Translations under genes and position numbers: made by a program | Notes under the pieces: model-generated | Told to the model about the DNA's origin: nothing | Seen by the model: only the letters and a program-made list of their open reading frames with translations | The model's database searches: none | Shown here: piece by piece, positions 1 to 7,581 of the stretch | How positions within the stretch are numbered: position 1 is the first letter of the stretch | Layout: every line of letters starts with the position of its first letter | Assembly (NCBI GenBank): GCA_031363055.1 | Contig: JANLTP010000143.1 | Coordinates: 1 to 30,521, forward strand | Length of the DNA: 30,521 nt | Source of the DNA: JANLTP01 sp031363055 | GTDB lineage: Bacteria; Pseudomonadota; Gammaproteobacteria; Burkholderiales; Burkholderiaceae_E | Direction: 5' to 3'

Positions 1-849
1 CTGGATGGTCGGAAAATCACGCGCCAGCACGGCATCAACCGTCAGCCGACCCAAGCCCGGAATCGCATAAACGGATTCGGTCACCACCACGCCGCCAATC
101 AGCAACGCAATGCCAATACCGATCACCGTCACGATCGGCACGGCGGCATTGGCCAGCGCATGTCGCATCAATACAGTGGCTTCCGGCAGACCCTTGGCAC
201 GGGCGGTGCGAATGTAATCCTCACCGAGCGTCTCCAGCACCGATGCTCTCGTGACGCGCGCAATCAGCGCAATGTAAATAAACGACAGCGTAATGGCCGG
301 CAGTATCAAGTGGTAAAGCCAGGGCCCGATGCCGTCGGCAATGCGCTTGTAACCCTGCACGGGCAGCCAACCCAACTTGAGTGCGAGCAGCCAGATGAGC
401 AGATACGCGAGCACAAACACCGGCACTGAAAACCCCAACACCGAGAAGCCCATCAGCGCGCGATCAAACCAGCCACCAAAACGCCAGGCTGCCAGCACCC
501 CTAGCGGTACCGCCAGCGATACGGCAATCAATAACGTGATCAGCGCCAGCGACACCGTCGGTTCAAGGCGCTGACCGATCAGCGTGGTGACTTCAGTCTT
601 GTAGTAGTACGACTGACCGAGGTCGCCCTTCAGAGTACGGCCGAACCAGATAAAGAATTGCTCAGGAATCGATCGGTCGAGACCGAGGCCGCTGCGGATT
701 TGCGCAATCTGTTCGGTGGATGCGGCATCGCCCGCCAGCACCGCCGCCGGGTCACCTGGCGTGAGTCGCAACATCAAGAAAATCAGTACCGATACGATCA
801 ACAGTACCGGTACGGTCGAGAGCAGGCGGCGCGCGACGAACGAGAACAT
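1..849 (-). CDS. Peptide-type ABC transporter permease, DppB-like (3' end cut by window edge)
   Basis: First inner-membrane permease of an oligopeptide/dipeptide-type ABC importer. Translating from the ATG at 849 gives an uninterrupted 283 residues to the window edge. The N-terminus (MFSFVARRLLSTVPVLL), followed by a hydrophobic helix and then LRLTPGDPA, is the classic DppB/OppB opening. Near the edge are the permease-to-ATPase contact segment (EDYIRTARAKGL), the helix beginning HALANA and a GLGRLTVDAV stretch. About 20-30 residues are probably missing. The ATG shares one base with the stop of the upstream binding-protein gene (TGATG), implying translational coupling. The second permease and the ATPases expected in such an operon would lie beyond the left edge. 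Substrate cannot be told from the sequence. Confidence 0.93.
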   Translation of the reverse strand, partial: MFSFVARRLLSTVPVLLIVSVLIFLMLRLTPGDPAAVLAGDAASTEQIAQIRSGLGLDRSIPEQFFIWFGRTLKGDLGQSYYYKTEVTTLIGQRLEPTVSLALITLLIAVSLAVPLGVLAAWRFGGWFDRALMGFSVLGFSVPVFVLAYLLIWLLALKLGWLPVQGYKRIADGIGPWLYHLILPAITLSFIYIALIARVTRASVLETLGEDYIRTARAKGLPEATVLMRHALANAAVPIVTVIGIGIALLIGGVVVTESVYAIPGLGRLTVDAVLARDFPTIQ

Positions 850-2435
850 CAGTTCTTTTTAAGGTTCCAATAGATATTGCCGTTGGTCACGAAAAATCCG
901 CTGATGTTCTTGCCGGCGGCCATCGGCTGTTCGTACTCACCGAGCGTCGCATGTGTGCCGATCTCGAAGGCGCGCGCATGCATTTGATCGGCCAGCTTTT
1001 TCTTGGCGCCGTCTTCGGTGGCGCGCATGAACTGATTGCGCAACTCGACCATCTTCTCATCAGTCGCCCAGCCGAACCAGGTCGACTTTTCACCGCGCGT
1101 ATCCATTGTAGGATTGGCAATTGGACTCCAGACATCGAAGGTCTGCCAAGCGGTCAGGAACATGTGCCAACCGCCCTTGTCAGGCGCATCTTTCTTGGCG
1201 CGACGACCGACCAGCGACTGCCAGTCCATGGCCTGCAGATCGACCTTCAGTCCGGCCTGACGCATTAGCTGTGCCGCAACATCAGGCAGCTTTTGAATTG
1301 ACGCGAGATCGGTCGGCTTCATGAGCACAATGGTGGTGCCGTCATAACCCGAGGCTTTGACCAACTCCTGCGCCTTCTTCATGTTCGACTTCATTTGCAG
1401 ATCGCTGCCCGCCAGCGAACCGTAAGGTGTGCCACAGACAAACATCGAGCCGCAGGGTCTATACAGTTCCTTGACGCCGACCTGGGCACGCAAAAAGGCT
1501 TCCTGGCTAAAGGCCGCTATGACGGCCTGGCGAACTTTCGGGTTATCAAACGGTTTGTGCAGGTGATTAAAGCGCGCCATGTACTGCAACCCGTATTTGG
1601 CATAGACGGGCAGTTGCAGATTCTTGTCAGCCTTGACGGTTTCAAAATGATCGAAACCGAGCGCTTCAATAATGTCGACTTCACCTTTTTGCAACGCATT
1701 GACTTGCGCCTGCGCATCGCGCAGCGCCAGATTCCATTCGACGCGATCGACATACACGCGTTTACCGCCGGTCGAACCCGACGGCGGCTCGTCACGCGGC
1801 ACATACTTCGTGTTCTTCAAATACACCGCCTTGTCGCCGGGCTTGAATTCATCTTTCTTGAAGGTGAATGGGCCTGAGCCAATATGCTCTTCGATCTGCT
1901 TGAAGGCATCGGTCTCGGCAATCCGCTTGGGCATGATGAACGGCACGTTCGATGACGGCTTGCCCAGTGCCTCGAGTACAAAGCCGCACGCCTCGCCCAG
2001 GAAAATGCGGAAGGTATCAGGTGTCGGTGAGTCCATACGCTGCACAAATTGCATGAGCGCTGAACCCATGGCGTCGCGTTTGCCCCAACGCTGCAACGAG
2101 GTGACAACGTCTTCACTGGTTACCGGTTTACCATCGTGAAACTCCAGGCCCTTGCGCAGCTTGAAGGTCCACAGGCGCTTGTCGGGCGATTCGGTCCAGG
2201 ATTCAACCATCTGCGGCTTGACCTTGCCGTTTTCATCGGTGCCAAACAAGGTGTCGTAGATCATGTAGCCATGATTGCGGCTCATGTAAGCCGTCGTCCA
2301 GATCGGATCGAGCACGGCCAGATTCGAGTGTGGCACGATTCTGAGCACATTGTTCTGCGCCATCACAGTGCCCGGTGCACCGAAGGCAGCGCACGCGAAG
2401 GCGGCCGTTGCGGCCAGTCTTTGATACAGCTTCAT
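849..2435 (-). CDS. ABC transporter substrate-binding protein, family 5 (peptide type)
   Basis: Periplasmic solute-binding protein of 528 residues, the usual length for the DppA/OppA family. It starts with a signal peptide (MKLYQRLAATAAFACAAFG, cleavage likely after VMA near residue 26). The mature part has typical SBP family 5 features: an early LDPIWTTAYMSRNHGYMIYDTLF segment interrupted by no gaps, FKLRKGLEFHDGKPVTSEDVV near residues 92-112, and DIIEALGFDHFE mid-protein. A strong ribosome site (GGGGAG) lies 6 bases before the ATG. The downstream permease overlaps by one base, so this is the first gene of the importer operon. Members of this family bind peptides, but also opines, glutathione, nickel or sugars; the ligand here is unknown. 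The neighbouring GMC oxidoreductase could be functionally linked, which is only inference. Confidence 0.92.
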   Translation of the reverse strand: MKLYQRLAATAAFACAAFGAPGTVMAQNNVLRIVPHSNLAVLDPIWTTAYMSRNHGYMIYDTLFGTDENGKVKPQMVESWTESPDKRLWTFKLRKGLEFHDGKPVTSEDVVTSLQRWGKRDAMGSALMQFVQRMDSPTPDTFRIFLGEACGFVLEALGKPSSNVPFIMPKRIAETDAFKQIEEHIGSGPFTFKKDEFKPGDKAVYLKNTKYVPRDEPPSGSTGGKRVYVDRVEWNLALRDAQAQVNALQKGEVDIIEALGFDHFETVKADKNLQLPVYAKYGLQYMARFNHLHKPFDNPKVRQAVIAAFSQEAFLRAQVGVKELYRPCGSMFVCGTPYGSLAGSDLQMKSNMKKAQELVKASGYDGTTIVLMKPTDLASIQKLPDVAAQLMRQAGLKVDLQAMDWQSLVGRRAKKDAPDKGGWHMFLTAWQTFDVWSPIANPTMDTRGEKSTWFGWATDEKMVELRNQFMRATEDGAKKKLADQMHARAFEIGTHATLGEYEQPMAAGKNISGFFVTNGNIYWNLKKN

Positions 2436-2526
2436 TAATCATCTCCCCAAGGCATTTCATTTAAATGACCGCCAGCACATTCCTGCGCAGTGCTGCTGAC
2501 CAATCTGTGTCGGTTCAGGTGCATCA

Positions 2527-2532
2527 TGTCAA
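2527..2532 (-). promoter_or_regulatory. Possible -35 box for the peptide ABC operon
   Basis: Read on the minus strand this is a perfect TTGACA, about 95 bases upstream of the binding-protein start. No good -10 hexamer follows at 16-18 bases, so the assignment is weak. Confidence 0.25.
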
Positions 2533-2549
2533 TATCGTATCAGCAAAAT

Positions 2550-2565
2550 CAGTGCCAGGACACTG
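2550..2565 (-). terminator. Weak hairpin downstream of the GMC oxidoreductase
   Basis: Five-base arms CAGTG/CACTG separated by six bases, followed on the minus strand by ATTTTG. It lies about 70 bases past the GMC stop and could be a poor intrinsic terminator. The short stem and short T run make this uncertain. Confidence 0.25.
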
Positions 2566-2597
2566 GAGTGAATCTGTATTTCTATACTTTACTGATA

Positions 2598-2645
2598 GAT
2601 CAACGGGCGAATCAACGGGCGGATCGACTGACGGATCAAGGATTC
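2598..2645 (-). repeat. 12-bp tandem repeat, four units, spanning the GMC oxidoreductase stop codon
   Basis: Plus-strand unit GATCAACGGGCG. Units at 2598-2609 and 2610-2621 differ by one base; 2622-2633 and 2634-2645 are diverged. On the coding (minus) strand the first unit contains the last Pro codon and the TGA stop. Because 12 is a multiple of three, further in-frame TGA codons recur in the units (one of them is mutated to CGA). Confidence 0.8.
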
Positions 2646-4219
2646 GCGCGCAACAGCAGATCCGCGCCCTTCTCGGCGATGGCGATGACCGCCGCATTGG
2701 TATTGCCCGACACCACCGCCGGCATGATCGAGGCATCGATCACCCACAAACCGTCGACGCCACGAACGTTCAGGTGTTCATCGACGACTGAGCGCGCATC
2801 AACGCCCATGCGACACGTCGACGTTGGGTGGTAGACCGTATCGCCAGTGCGCCGACAGAAGTCCAGCCATTCATCATCCGTTTGCACTGGTGTGCCTGGC
2901 GCCAGTTCTTCGGCCACATAAGCGCTGAACGGTGATGTATTGACCAGTCGGCGCAGTTGCTTGAGGCCATCAACCATGCTGCGCCGATCGGACTCGGTGG
3001 CCAGATAGTTGTAGTGAATGGCCGGCGCTTCATTTGGATTGGACGATTGCAAGCGTACCCAGCCGCGCGATTCGGCTCTTAACTGCGAGACCGAACAGGT
3101 GAAGCCACTGAATCGATCGAGAATGCCACCCCGTTTGGCAATCGAGAAATTGATGAAGTAGAACTGCGCGTCCGGCCGTGTCAATTCAGGGCGGGTTCGA
3201 ACAAACGCGCCGGCGTATCCTGCGCTCACCGTCAACGGTCCGCGCCGGGCGAGCAGCCATTGCAGACCCACGCGTGCCTGCCGCCACCAACTCGCCATGT
3301 CATCATTGACCGTCAAGGGCTTCGTGCAGCGCCAGAAGGTGCGAACGTAAAAATGATCCTGCAAGCCCTCGCCGACCTCTGGCGCATCGTAAACCACGGC
3401 GATGCCATGCCGGCGCAGCATTGGCGCCGGGCCAATGCCCGACAGTTGCAACAGTTGTGGCGAGTTGATCGAGCCACCGGCCAGAATCACCCGCCGCGCT
3501 CGCACCTTGATTTGATCGCCCAGTTGCCGGTAGCTGACGCCACAGGCACGAGTGCCTTCAAAGTCAATCGAAGTCACCAGTGCGTTGACCTCAATACTCA
3601 AATTCGAGCGACGCTCGGCCGGCCGCAAGTAGCCAACCGCAGCGCTGACCCTCCTGCCGTTGCGCGCACTGGCCTGATAGTAGCCAGCGCCTTCTTGTGT
3701 CGCGCCATTAAAGTCATCGTTGCGAGCAATGCCGTTGGCTTCGGCCGAAGCGATAAATGCGTCGCACATTTCATGGCGATCCGGCAGATCCGATACCGCC
3801 AGCGGGCCGCCCGTGCCGTGAAACGCACTGGCACCGCGGCTCTGGTCTTCGGATTTGATGAAGTAGGGCAACAACTCATCAAAACTCCAGCCAGGGACAT
3901 TCCAACCGTCGAAGTCTTCGCGCTGACCACGAATGTAAACCAGACCATTGATGGACGACGAGCCGCCCAGGACCTTGCCGCGCGGCGTATAAATCCTGCG
4001 ACCGCCCAAGGTCGGTTCGGGCTCGGATTGGTAGGCCCAGTTGACCTTCGAATTCGCGAACAGCTTGCCGTAGCCCAATGGAATATGGATCCACGGGTTG
4101 CTATCGCGCGGCCCGGCCTCGAGCAGCAATACCGTGTGGCGACCATTGGCGCTCAGTCGATTGGCCAGCACGCAACCGGCCGAGCCGGCGCCGACGATAA
4201 TGTAGTCAAATTCGCGCAC
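2636..4219 (-). CDS. GMC-family FAD-dependent oxidoreductase (choline/alcohol dehydrogenase-like)
   Basis: Flavoprotein of the glucose-methanol-choline family, 527 residues, oxidising an alcohol group of an unidentified substrate. The N-terminal FAD-binding motif GAGSAG is at residues 10-15, followed by E35 of the Rossmann fold. GMC signature 1 (GKVLGGSSSINGLVYIRG) is at 81-98 and signature 2 (GGSINSPQLLQLSGIGP) near 248-264. The C-terminal domain carries the active-site His in YHPTSTCRMG (about 464) and the Asn in SGNTNA (504-509). No signal peptide, so cytoplasmic. Close to BetA in layout, but BetA function should not be assumed: no betB, betI or choline transporter is nearby. It is divergent from the 6PGDH-like gene at 4356 and precedes the peptide ABC operon on the same strand, so the three may form a catabolic locus (inference). 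Confidence 0.93.
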   Translation of the reverse strand: MREFDYIIVGAGSAGCVLANRLSANGRHTVLLLEAGPRDSNPWIHIPLGYGKLFANSKVNWAYQSEPEPTLGGRRIYTPRGKVLGGSSSINGLVYIRGQREDFDGWNVPGWSFDELLPYFIKSEDQSRGASAFHGTGGPLAVSDLPDRHEMCDAFIASAEANGIARNDDFNGATQEGAGYYQASARNGRRVSAAVGYLRPAERRSNLSIEVNALVTSIDFEGTRACGVSYRQLGDQIKVRARRVILAGGSINSPQLLQLSGIGPAPMLRRHGIAVVYDAPEVGEGLQDHFYVRTFWRCTKPLTVNDDMASWWRQARVGLQWLLARRGPLTVSAGYAGAFVRTRPELTRPDAQFYFINFSIAKRGGILDRFSGFTCSVSQLRAESRGWVRLQSSNPNEAPAIHYNYLATESDRRSMVDGLKQLRRLVNTSPFSAYVAEELAPGTPVQTDDEWLDFCRRTGDTVYHPTSTCRMGVDARSVVDEHLNVRGVDGLWVIDASIMPAVVSGNTNAAVIAIAEKGADLLLRANP

Positions 4220-4282
4220 GTCAGGGGCCTGTCAGGGTTCGGTTCATCTTCGTCTACGGTGGGGTGTCTAACGCCGAATGTC

Positions 4283-4335
4283 CTGATGATATCAGCGCGC
4301 ACAAGACGGTTTAAACTTCGGAAGTTCCGGAAACC
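4283..4335. promoter_or_regulatory. Two dyads in the divergent GMC / 6PGDH-like intergenic region
   Basis: The 136-bp divergent spacer holds a 13-bp dyad (CTGAT, 3 bases, ATCAG) at 4283-4295 and a second at 4309-4335: AACTTC-G-GAAGTT flanked by GGTTT and AAACC. Such symmetric sites between divergent genes are typical operators, but no regulator gene is present in the window to pair with them. A TTGACG follows at 4336. Confidence 0.4.
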
Positions 4336-4355
4336 TTGACGAAGCACATTGAAGA

Positions 4356-5246
4356 ATGCGCGCGCCAAATGTCCGAGCGCCAGATGAGTTGCGTAAAAAT
4401 GAGTATCGTTTGAAACCGATTGTTGCTATCGTCGCACAGGGTGCGATGGGCGCGGGCGTCGGCGCGCGACTGGTCGAGCACGGCGTCACCGTGTTGACGA
4501 CACTGGCCGGGCGCAGCGATGCCAGCGCTGAACGCGCCCGGGTGGCCGGCATGCAAGCCGTAACTGACGAGCAATGTGCGCGAGCGGATTTCTTCCTTTC
4601 AATTTGCCCGCCCAGCGAAGCGCCGGCGCTGGCCGCGAGAATTGCGCGAATCATTGCAATGAGCGACCAGAAGCCGGTTTATGTCGACTGCAACGCTGTC
4701 AGTCCGAAAACCAAAATCATCATAGGCGATACTCTGATCAAGGCCGGTTCCAGATTTGTTGATGTCGGCATCATCGGCTTGCCGCCAAAAGGAAATCAGG
4801 GGCCGGTGTTGCACGCCAGCGGTAAAGACGCAGCCCGCTTTGCTGCGCTGAACGAATTCGGCATCGAAATCAAACTGATCGATGCGCCGATTGGCGCTGC
4901 CTCCGCCTTAAAGATGTCCTATGCTGGCATCACCAAAGGCTTGCTGGCACTCGCACCGATGATGATGTTGGCCGCCAGCCGCGCAGGTGTCGCCAAGGAA
5001 TTGCATAACGAACTGGCGCGCACGCAAGCGTCGCTTCTGCAGGGCTTCGAGAAATCAGTACCGGACATGTTTGATAAAGCCTATCGGTTCGTGGGCGAAA
5101 TGCGCGAGATCGCCGATTTTGCCGGCGACGATCTGGCGGCCAGGCTGATGTATGAAGCAGTAGCACAGTTTTACACGCGGATTGCTGAGGATCATGCAGG
5201 TCAGCGCCAGGAAACCGACGCCCTTGCCGCATTTCTCAAGAACTGA
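4356..5246 (+). CDS. NAD(P)-dependent oxidoreductase, 6-phosphogluconate dehydrogenase-like with DUF1932 C-terminus
   Basis: Beta-hydroxyacid-dehydrogenase-type enzyme, up to 296 residues. The Rossmann motif AQGAMGAGVGARL lies just after the start of the family-like sequence. A mid-region ICPPSEAPALAARIA and YVDCNAVSPKT match the 6PGDH NAD-binding fold. The C-terminal helical part (SALKMSYAGITKGLLALAPMMMLAASRAG) fits DUF1932. The annotated ATG at 4356 adds about 18 residues (MRAPNVRAPDELRKNEYR) not typical of the family; a TTG at 4410, giving MKPIVAIVAQGAMG, is an attractive alternative start. Neither has a strong ribosome site. Substrate unknown. It is divergent from the GMC oxidoreductase and convergent with VapC, 42 bases from its stop. 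Confidence 0.85.
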   Translation: MRAPNVRAPDELRKNEYRLKPIVAIVAQGAMGAGVGARLVEHGVTVLTTLAGRSDASAERARVAGMQAVTDEQCARADFFLSICPPSEAPALAARIARIIAMSDQKPVYVDCNAVSPKTKIIIGDTLIKAGSRFVDVGIIGLPPKGNQGPVLHASGKDAARFAALNEFGIEIKLIDAPIGAASALKMSYAGITKGLLALAPMMMLAASRAGVAKELHNELARTQASLLQGFEKSVPDMFDKAYRFVGEMREIADFAGDDLAARLMYEAVAQFYTRIAEDHAGQRQETDALAAFLKN

Positions 5247-5288
5247 TTGCGCGATTGGTCGCGGCTGGCCAGTTACCGGCACGATCAA

Positions 5289-5687
5289 TCATTGGAGTAA
5301 TTTCGCACCTTCGATCTTCGATGCGGCTTTATCGAACGACCAAAGCGGGCTATGACCGGCCGCATGGGCCAATGCAATGTGGATGCAGTCAGCAAAATCA
5401 GCGCTATTTTGCCGAAACATCTCAAGCCCCACCTCAGCCGATGATTCAGACTCAAACTTCAGTTCCGTCGCCGCCAGCAGACTCGCAATGACTTCGATAA
5501 TTTGGTTCTTCTCGTAATCAAAGCTCGAACGAAGGACCCATTCGAGTTCGAGCAGTACCGTAATCGGAACGAACAGCGATTCATTTTTAGACACTGCAGC
5601 GCCGATCAGTTGTTTGGCCAGCAGGCCCTGGCGCCGATCATCTTGAACCAGGAATCGGACCAGCACATTGGTATCGAGCGCAGACAT
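5289..5687 (-). CDS. vapC: Type II toxin, PIN-domain ribonuclease VapC
   Basis: PIN-domain protein of 132 residues, the usual VapC length. VapC toxins are Mg-dependent endoribonucleases that cut tRNA or rRNA when freed from VapB. The acidic active site is visible: D5 in LDTNVLVRF, E47 in LLELEW, D97 and D100 in SADFADCIH, and D119 in WSFDKAA, all in the expected order. No key residue is missing, so it should be active. It starts 12 bases after the stop of the antitoxin gene and is co-transcribed with it. The RNA target cannot be read from the sequence. Confidence 0.93.
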   Translation of the reverse strand: MSALDTNVLVRFLVQDDRRQGLLAKQLIGAAVSKNESLFVPITVLLELEWVLRSSFDYEKNQIIEVIASLLAATELKFESESSAEVGLEMFRQNSADFADCIHIALAHAAGHSPLWSFDKAASKIEGAKLLQ

Positions 5688-5699
5688 GGGAGAGTCCTG

Positions 5700-5921
5700 T
5701 TAACGCCAGGGATTCATATTCTCGATTCGCACCGGCTTGCGCTTTGGACGCTTGAGCATACCGGCCATATCGAGGATCGACTTGGTTTTGGCTCGAACGA
5801 TCGCAGTGCCATCCGGCATGACGCTCCAGATCAGTCGGGTCCCAGGCGACGCACGCATGGCATCGCGGACTGGTTGAGGAACTGTGGTTTGACCTTTGCT
5901 CGTGATCGCCGACTCTGACAT
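5700..5921 (-). CDS. vapB: Type II antitoxin VapB, AbrB/SpoVT fold
   Basis: Antitoxin of 73 residues. The N-terminal 45 residues form a swapped-hairpin AbrB domain (AITSKGQTTVPQPVRDAM near residues 5-22). The basic, proline-containing tail (LKRPKRKPVRIENMNPWR) is the likely VapC-wrapping segment. The ATG at 5921 has AAGGA 8 bases upstream. It precedes vapC, the normal order for autoregulation, and a dyad lies over the promoter. The AbrB class pairs with PIN toxins commonly, which agrees with the neighbour. Confidence 0.92.
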   Translation of the reverse strand: MSESAITSKGQTTVPQPVRDAMRASPGTRLIWSVMPDGTAIVRAKTKSILDMAGMLKRPKRKPVRIENMNPWR

Positions 5922-5930
5922 CTCAAATTC

Positions 5931-5964
5931 CTTACAAATTAGCTGATTGTAAGATTACCATCAA
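5931..5964 (-). promoter_or_regulatory. vapBC promoter with overlapping VapB-type operator
   Basis: On the minus strand TTGATG (5959-5964) is followed after exactly 17 bases by TAATTT (5936-5941), a good sigma-70 arrangement. A perfect inverted repeat, CTTACAA and TTGTAAG with a 9-base spacer (5931-5953), covers the -10 region. It ends 9 bases before the vapB ATG. Conditional cooperative autorepression by the VapBC complex is typical, and this dyad is the obvious binding site. Confidence 0.7.
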
Positions 5965-5995
5965 ATCATCGATTGTGCTGCCTGCTTTCGACGAC

Positions 5996-6865
5996 TCACT
6001 GTTGACTCGCATTCGGAAAAAACAGTTGCTCGCCGCCAATCTGATAACTCGCAATCGCCGACTGCCCCTGCTCCGATACCAGCCAGTCAATGAACAACTG
6101 CGCCGGCTCCTTGCGAACATGCGGATGGCGCTCCGGATTCACGAGCATGACGCCGTATTGATTGAATAGACGCTGATCGCCCTGCACCAGGATCGACAAA
6201 ATCGATCGGTTCCGAAATGCCAGCCAGGTTGCGCGGTCGGCCAGGATGTACGCATTCATCGATGAGGCCGTGTTCAGCGCCGGCCCCATCCCGGCGCCGA
6301 CCTCGCGATACCAACTTCCCTTGCCGGCAGCCAGATCGACTCGCGCAGCTTGCCAATACCGCAATTCGGCCGCATGCGTGCCGCTGTTATCACCTCTGGA
6401 AACAAACGCTGCGCGCTGCGCTGAAATGCGCTTGAACGCCACGAGAACATCCTGGCTACCCGCAATGGTTGCCGGATCATCCTTGGGACCGACCAGAACA
6501 AAGTCGTTGTACATCACCCGCTTGCGCCTGACCCCGTAGCCGGCCGCCACAAATTTCTCTTCCGCCTCGGGATCGTGGACCAGCACGACATCGGCGTCGC
6601 CGCGTCGCCCGAGCTCGAGCGCCTGACCGGTACCCAAGGCAATGATACGCACGCGAATACCCGAATTGCGTTGAAAGATGGGCAACAAATGCGCGAACAA
6701 ACCAGACTGTTCGGTAGACGTCGTAGAGGCTACGGTGATGGATACTTCTTGCGGTTGCCCTTTTGCCTGATCGGGCACCATAGCGAGCCAGAGTGCCAAC
6801 AGAATTCCCAACCGTAACGGCGATTGCAATAGCCGTTCGATGCTCAGCGTCCACGTTGATTTCAT
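5996..6865 (-). CDS. tupA: Tungstate-type ABC transporter substrate-binding protein TupA
   Basis: Periplasmic oxyanion-binding protein, 289 residues. The signal peptide spans about residues 1-36 (hydrophobic LGILLALWLAMV, cleavage near AKG). The mature protein begins with VSITVASTTSTEQSGLF, the TTTS-type oxyanion-binding segment of TupA (residues 41-57), followed by LGTGQALELGRRGDADVVLVHDP, both hallmarks of this family. GDNSGTHAAELRYW near mid-protein is also conserved. TupA proteins prefer tungstate over molybdate, but the ligand is not proven here. The start overlaps the ATPase stop by 4 bases (ATGA). It is the last gene of its operon; in most tup operons the binding protein comes first. 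Confidence 0.9.
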   Translation of the reverse strand: MKSTWTLSIERLLQSPLRLGILLALWLAMVPDQAKGQPQEVSITVASTTSTEQSGLFAHLLPIFQRNSGIRVRIIALGTGQALELGRRGDADVVLVHDPEAEEKFVAAGYGVRRKRVMYNDFVLVGPKDDPATIAGSQDVLVAFKRISAQRAAFVSRGDNSGTHAAELRYWQAARVDLAAGKGSWYREVGAGMGPALNTASSMNAYILADRATWLAFRNRSILSILVQGDQRLFNQYGVMLVNPERHPHVRKEPAQLFIDWLVSEQGQSAIASYQIGGEQLFFPNASQQ

Positions 6866-7581
6866 GGCAGTTCGCTTTCAATATAGGCACGCGCTTCAAT
6901 GGACTCCGGCGCGCGCAGCAACTTCGCGGCCGGTGCATGTTCCAGCACCCGACCGCGATCCAGAAAAATAATATCGTCTGCCAATCGTCGCGCCTGACCA
7001 AGACTGTGCGTGCTCATGACAATTTTCGTGCCACTCGATGATATTTGCAAAATCAAAGCCTCGATTTCAGCCGTCGCCCGCGGGTCCAGACTGGCGGTGG
7101 GTTCATCGAGAAATAAAATTCGCGGCGCCAGCAAGCAAGCGCGTGCCAATGCCAGTTTTTGTTGCTCGCCGCCCGATAACAACCGTGCCTGACGTTCGCT
7201 GAATGCCTCCAGCCCGACGTTTGCCAGCGCTTGGAGAGCGCGCTCGCGGCGCTGGCGGCGCGGTACCTGGCCGAGCTTCAGCGCAAACCGTAAGTTCTCC
7301 AGCACCGAGCATCGAAGCATGACCGGTCGCTGGAACACCATTGCCTGCGAGGACGGCCGTACCCTGCTGCCGGACCAGCTCATATGCCCGGCCGTGGGTA
7401 TAAGCAGACCATGCATGAGGCGCATCAGCACGCTCTTGCCAGCACCATTGCTGCCGAGCAAAATACTGCGTGTGTCGCCACTCAAGCTCAACGAGACGGC
7501 GTCGATGATCGCGCGGCCGTCGCGATTGAATCCGATCTCGTGAAGTTGCAGCAGAGCCATGGAATCGGTGCGATGCATCAT
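6862..7581 (-). CDS. tupC: Tungstate-type ABC transporter ATP-binding protein TupC
   Basis: Cytoplasmic ATPase of 239 residues powering import. Walker A GSNGAGKS is at 43-50, the Q-loop at FQRP (83-86), signature LSGGEQ at 135-140, Walker B ILFLDEP at 155-161 and the switch His in MSTHSL. It lacks the C-terminal regulatory (TOBE/MOP) domain of ModC, which favours the Tup family. The start overlaps the permease stop by 4 bases and its own stop overlaps tupA by 4 bases. A second in-frame ATG immediately follows the first, and another is six codons on (MALLQLHEIG), so the exact start is uncertain. Confidence 0.88.
   Translation of the reverse strand: MMHRTDSMALLQLHEIGFNRDGRAIIDAVSLSLSGDTRSILLGSNGAGKSVLMRLMHGLLIPTAGHMSWSGSRVRPSSQAMVFQRPVMLRCSVLENLRFALKLGQVPRRQRRERALQALANVGLEAFSERQARLLSGGEQQKLALARACLLAPRILFLDEPTASLDPRATAEIEALILQISSSGTKIVMSTHSLGQARRLADDIIFLDRGRVLEHAPAAKLLRAPESIEARAYIESELP

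Noticed and set aside
2636..4219. Calling the GMC oxidoreductase BetA (choline dehydrogenase)
   Set aside because: The family is broad and there is no betaine aldehyde dehydrogenase, BetI regulator or choline transporter in the window.
3260..4339. Long open frame (359 codons) on the plus strand opposite the GMC oxidoreductase
   Set aside because: Lies almost fully inside the strong GMC gene; the translation has no family motifs and reflects the codon bias of the opposite strand.
5289..5921. VapBC as part of a larger defence island
   Set aside because: Neighbours are a metabolic dehydrogenase and a tungstate transporter; no restriction, CRISPR, retron or phage genes are present.
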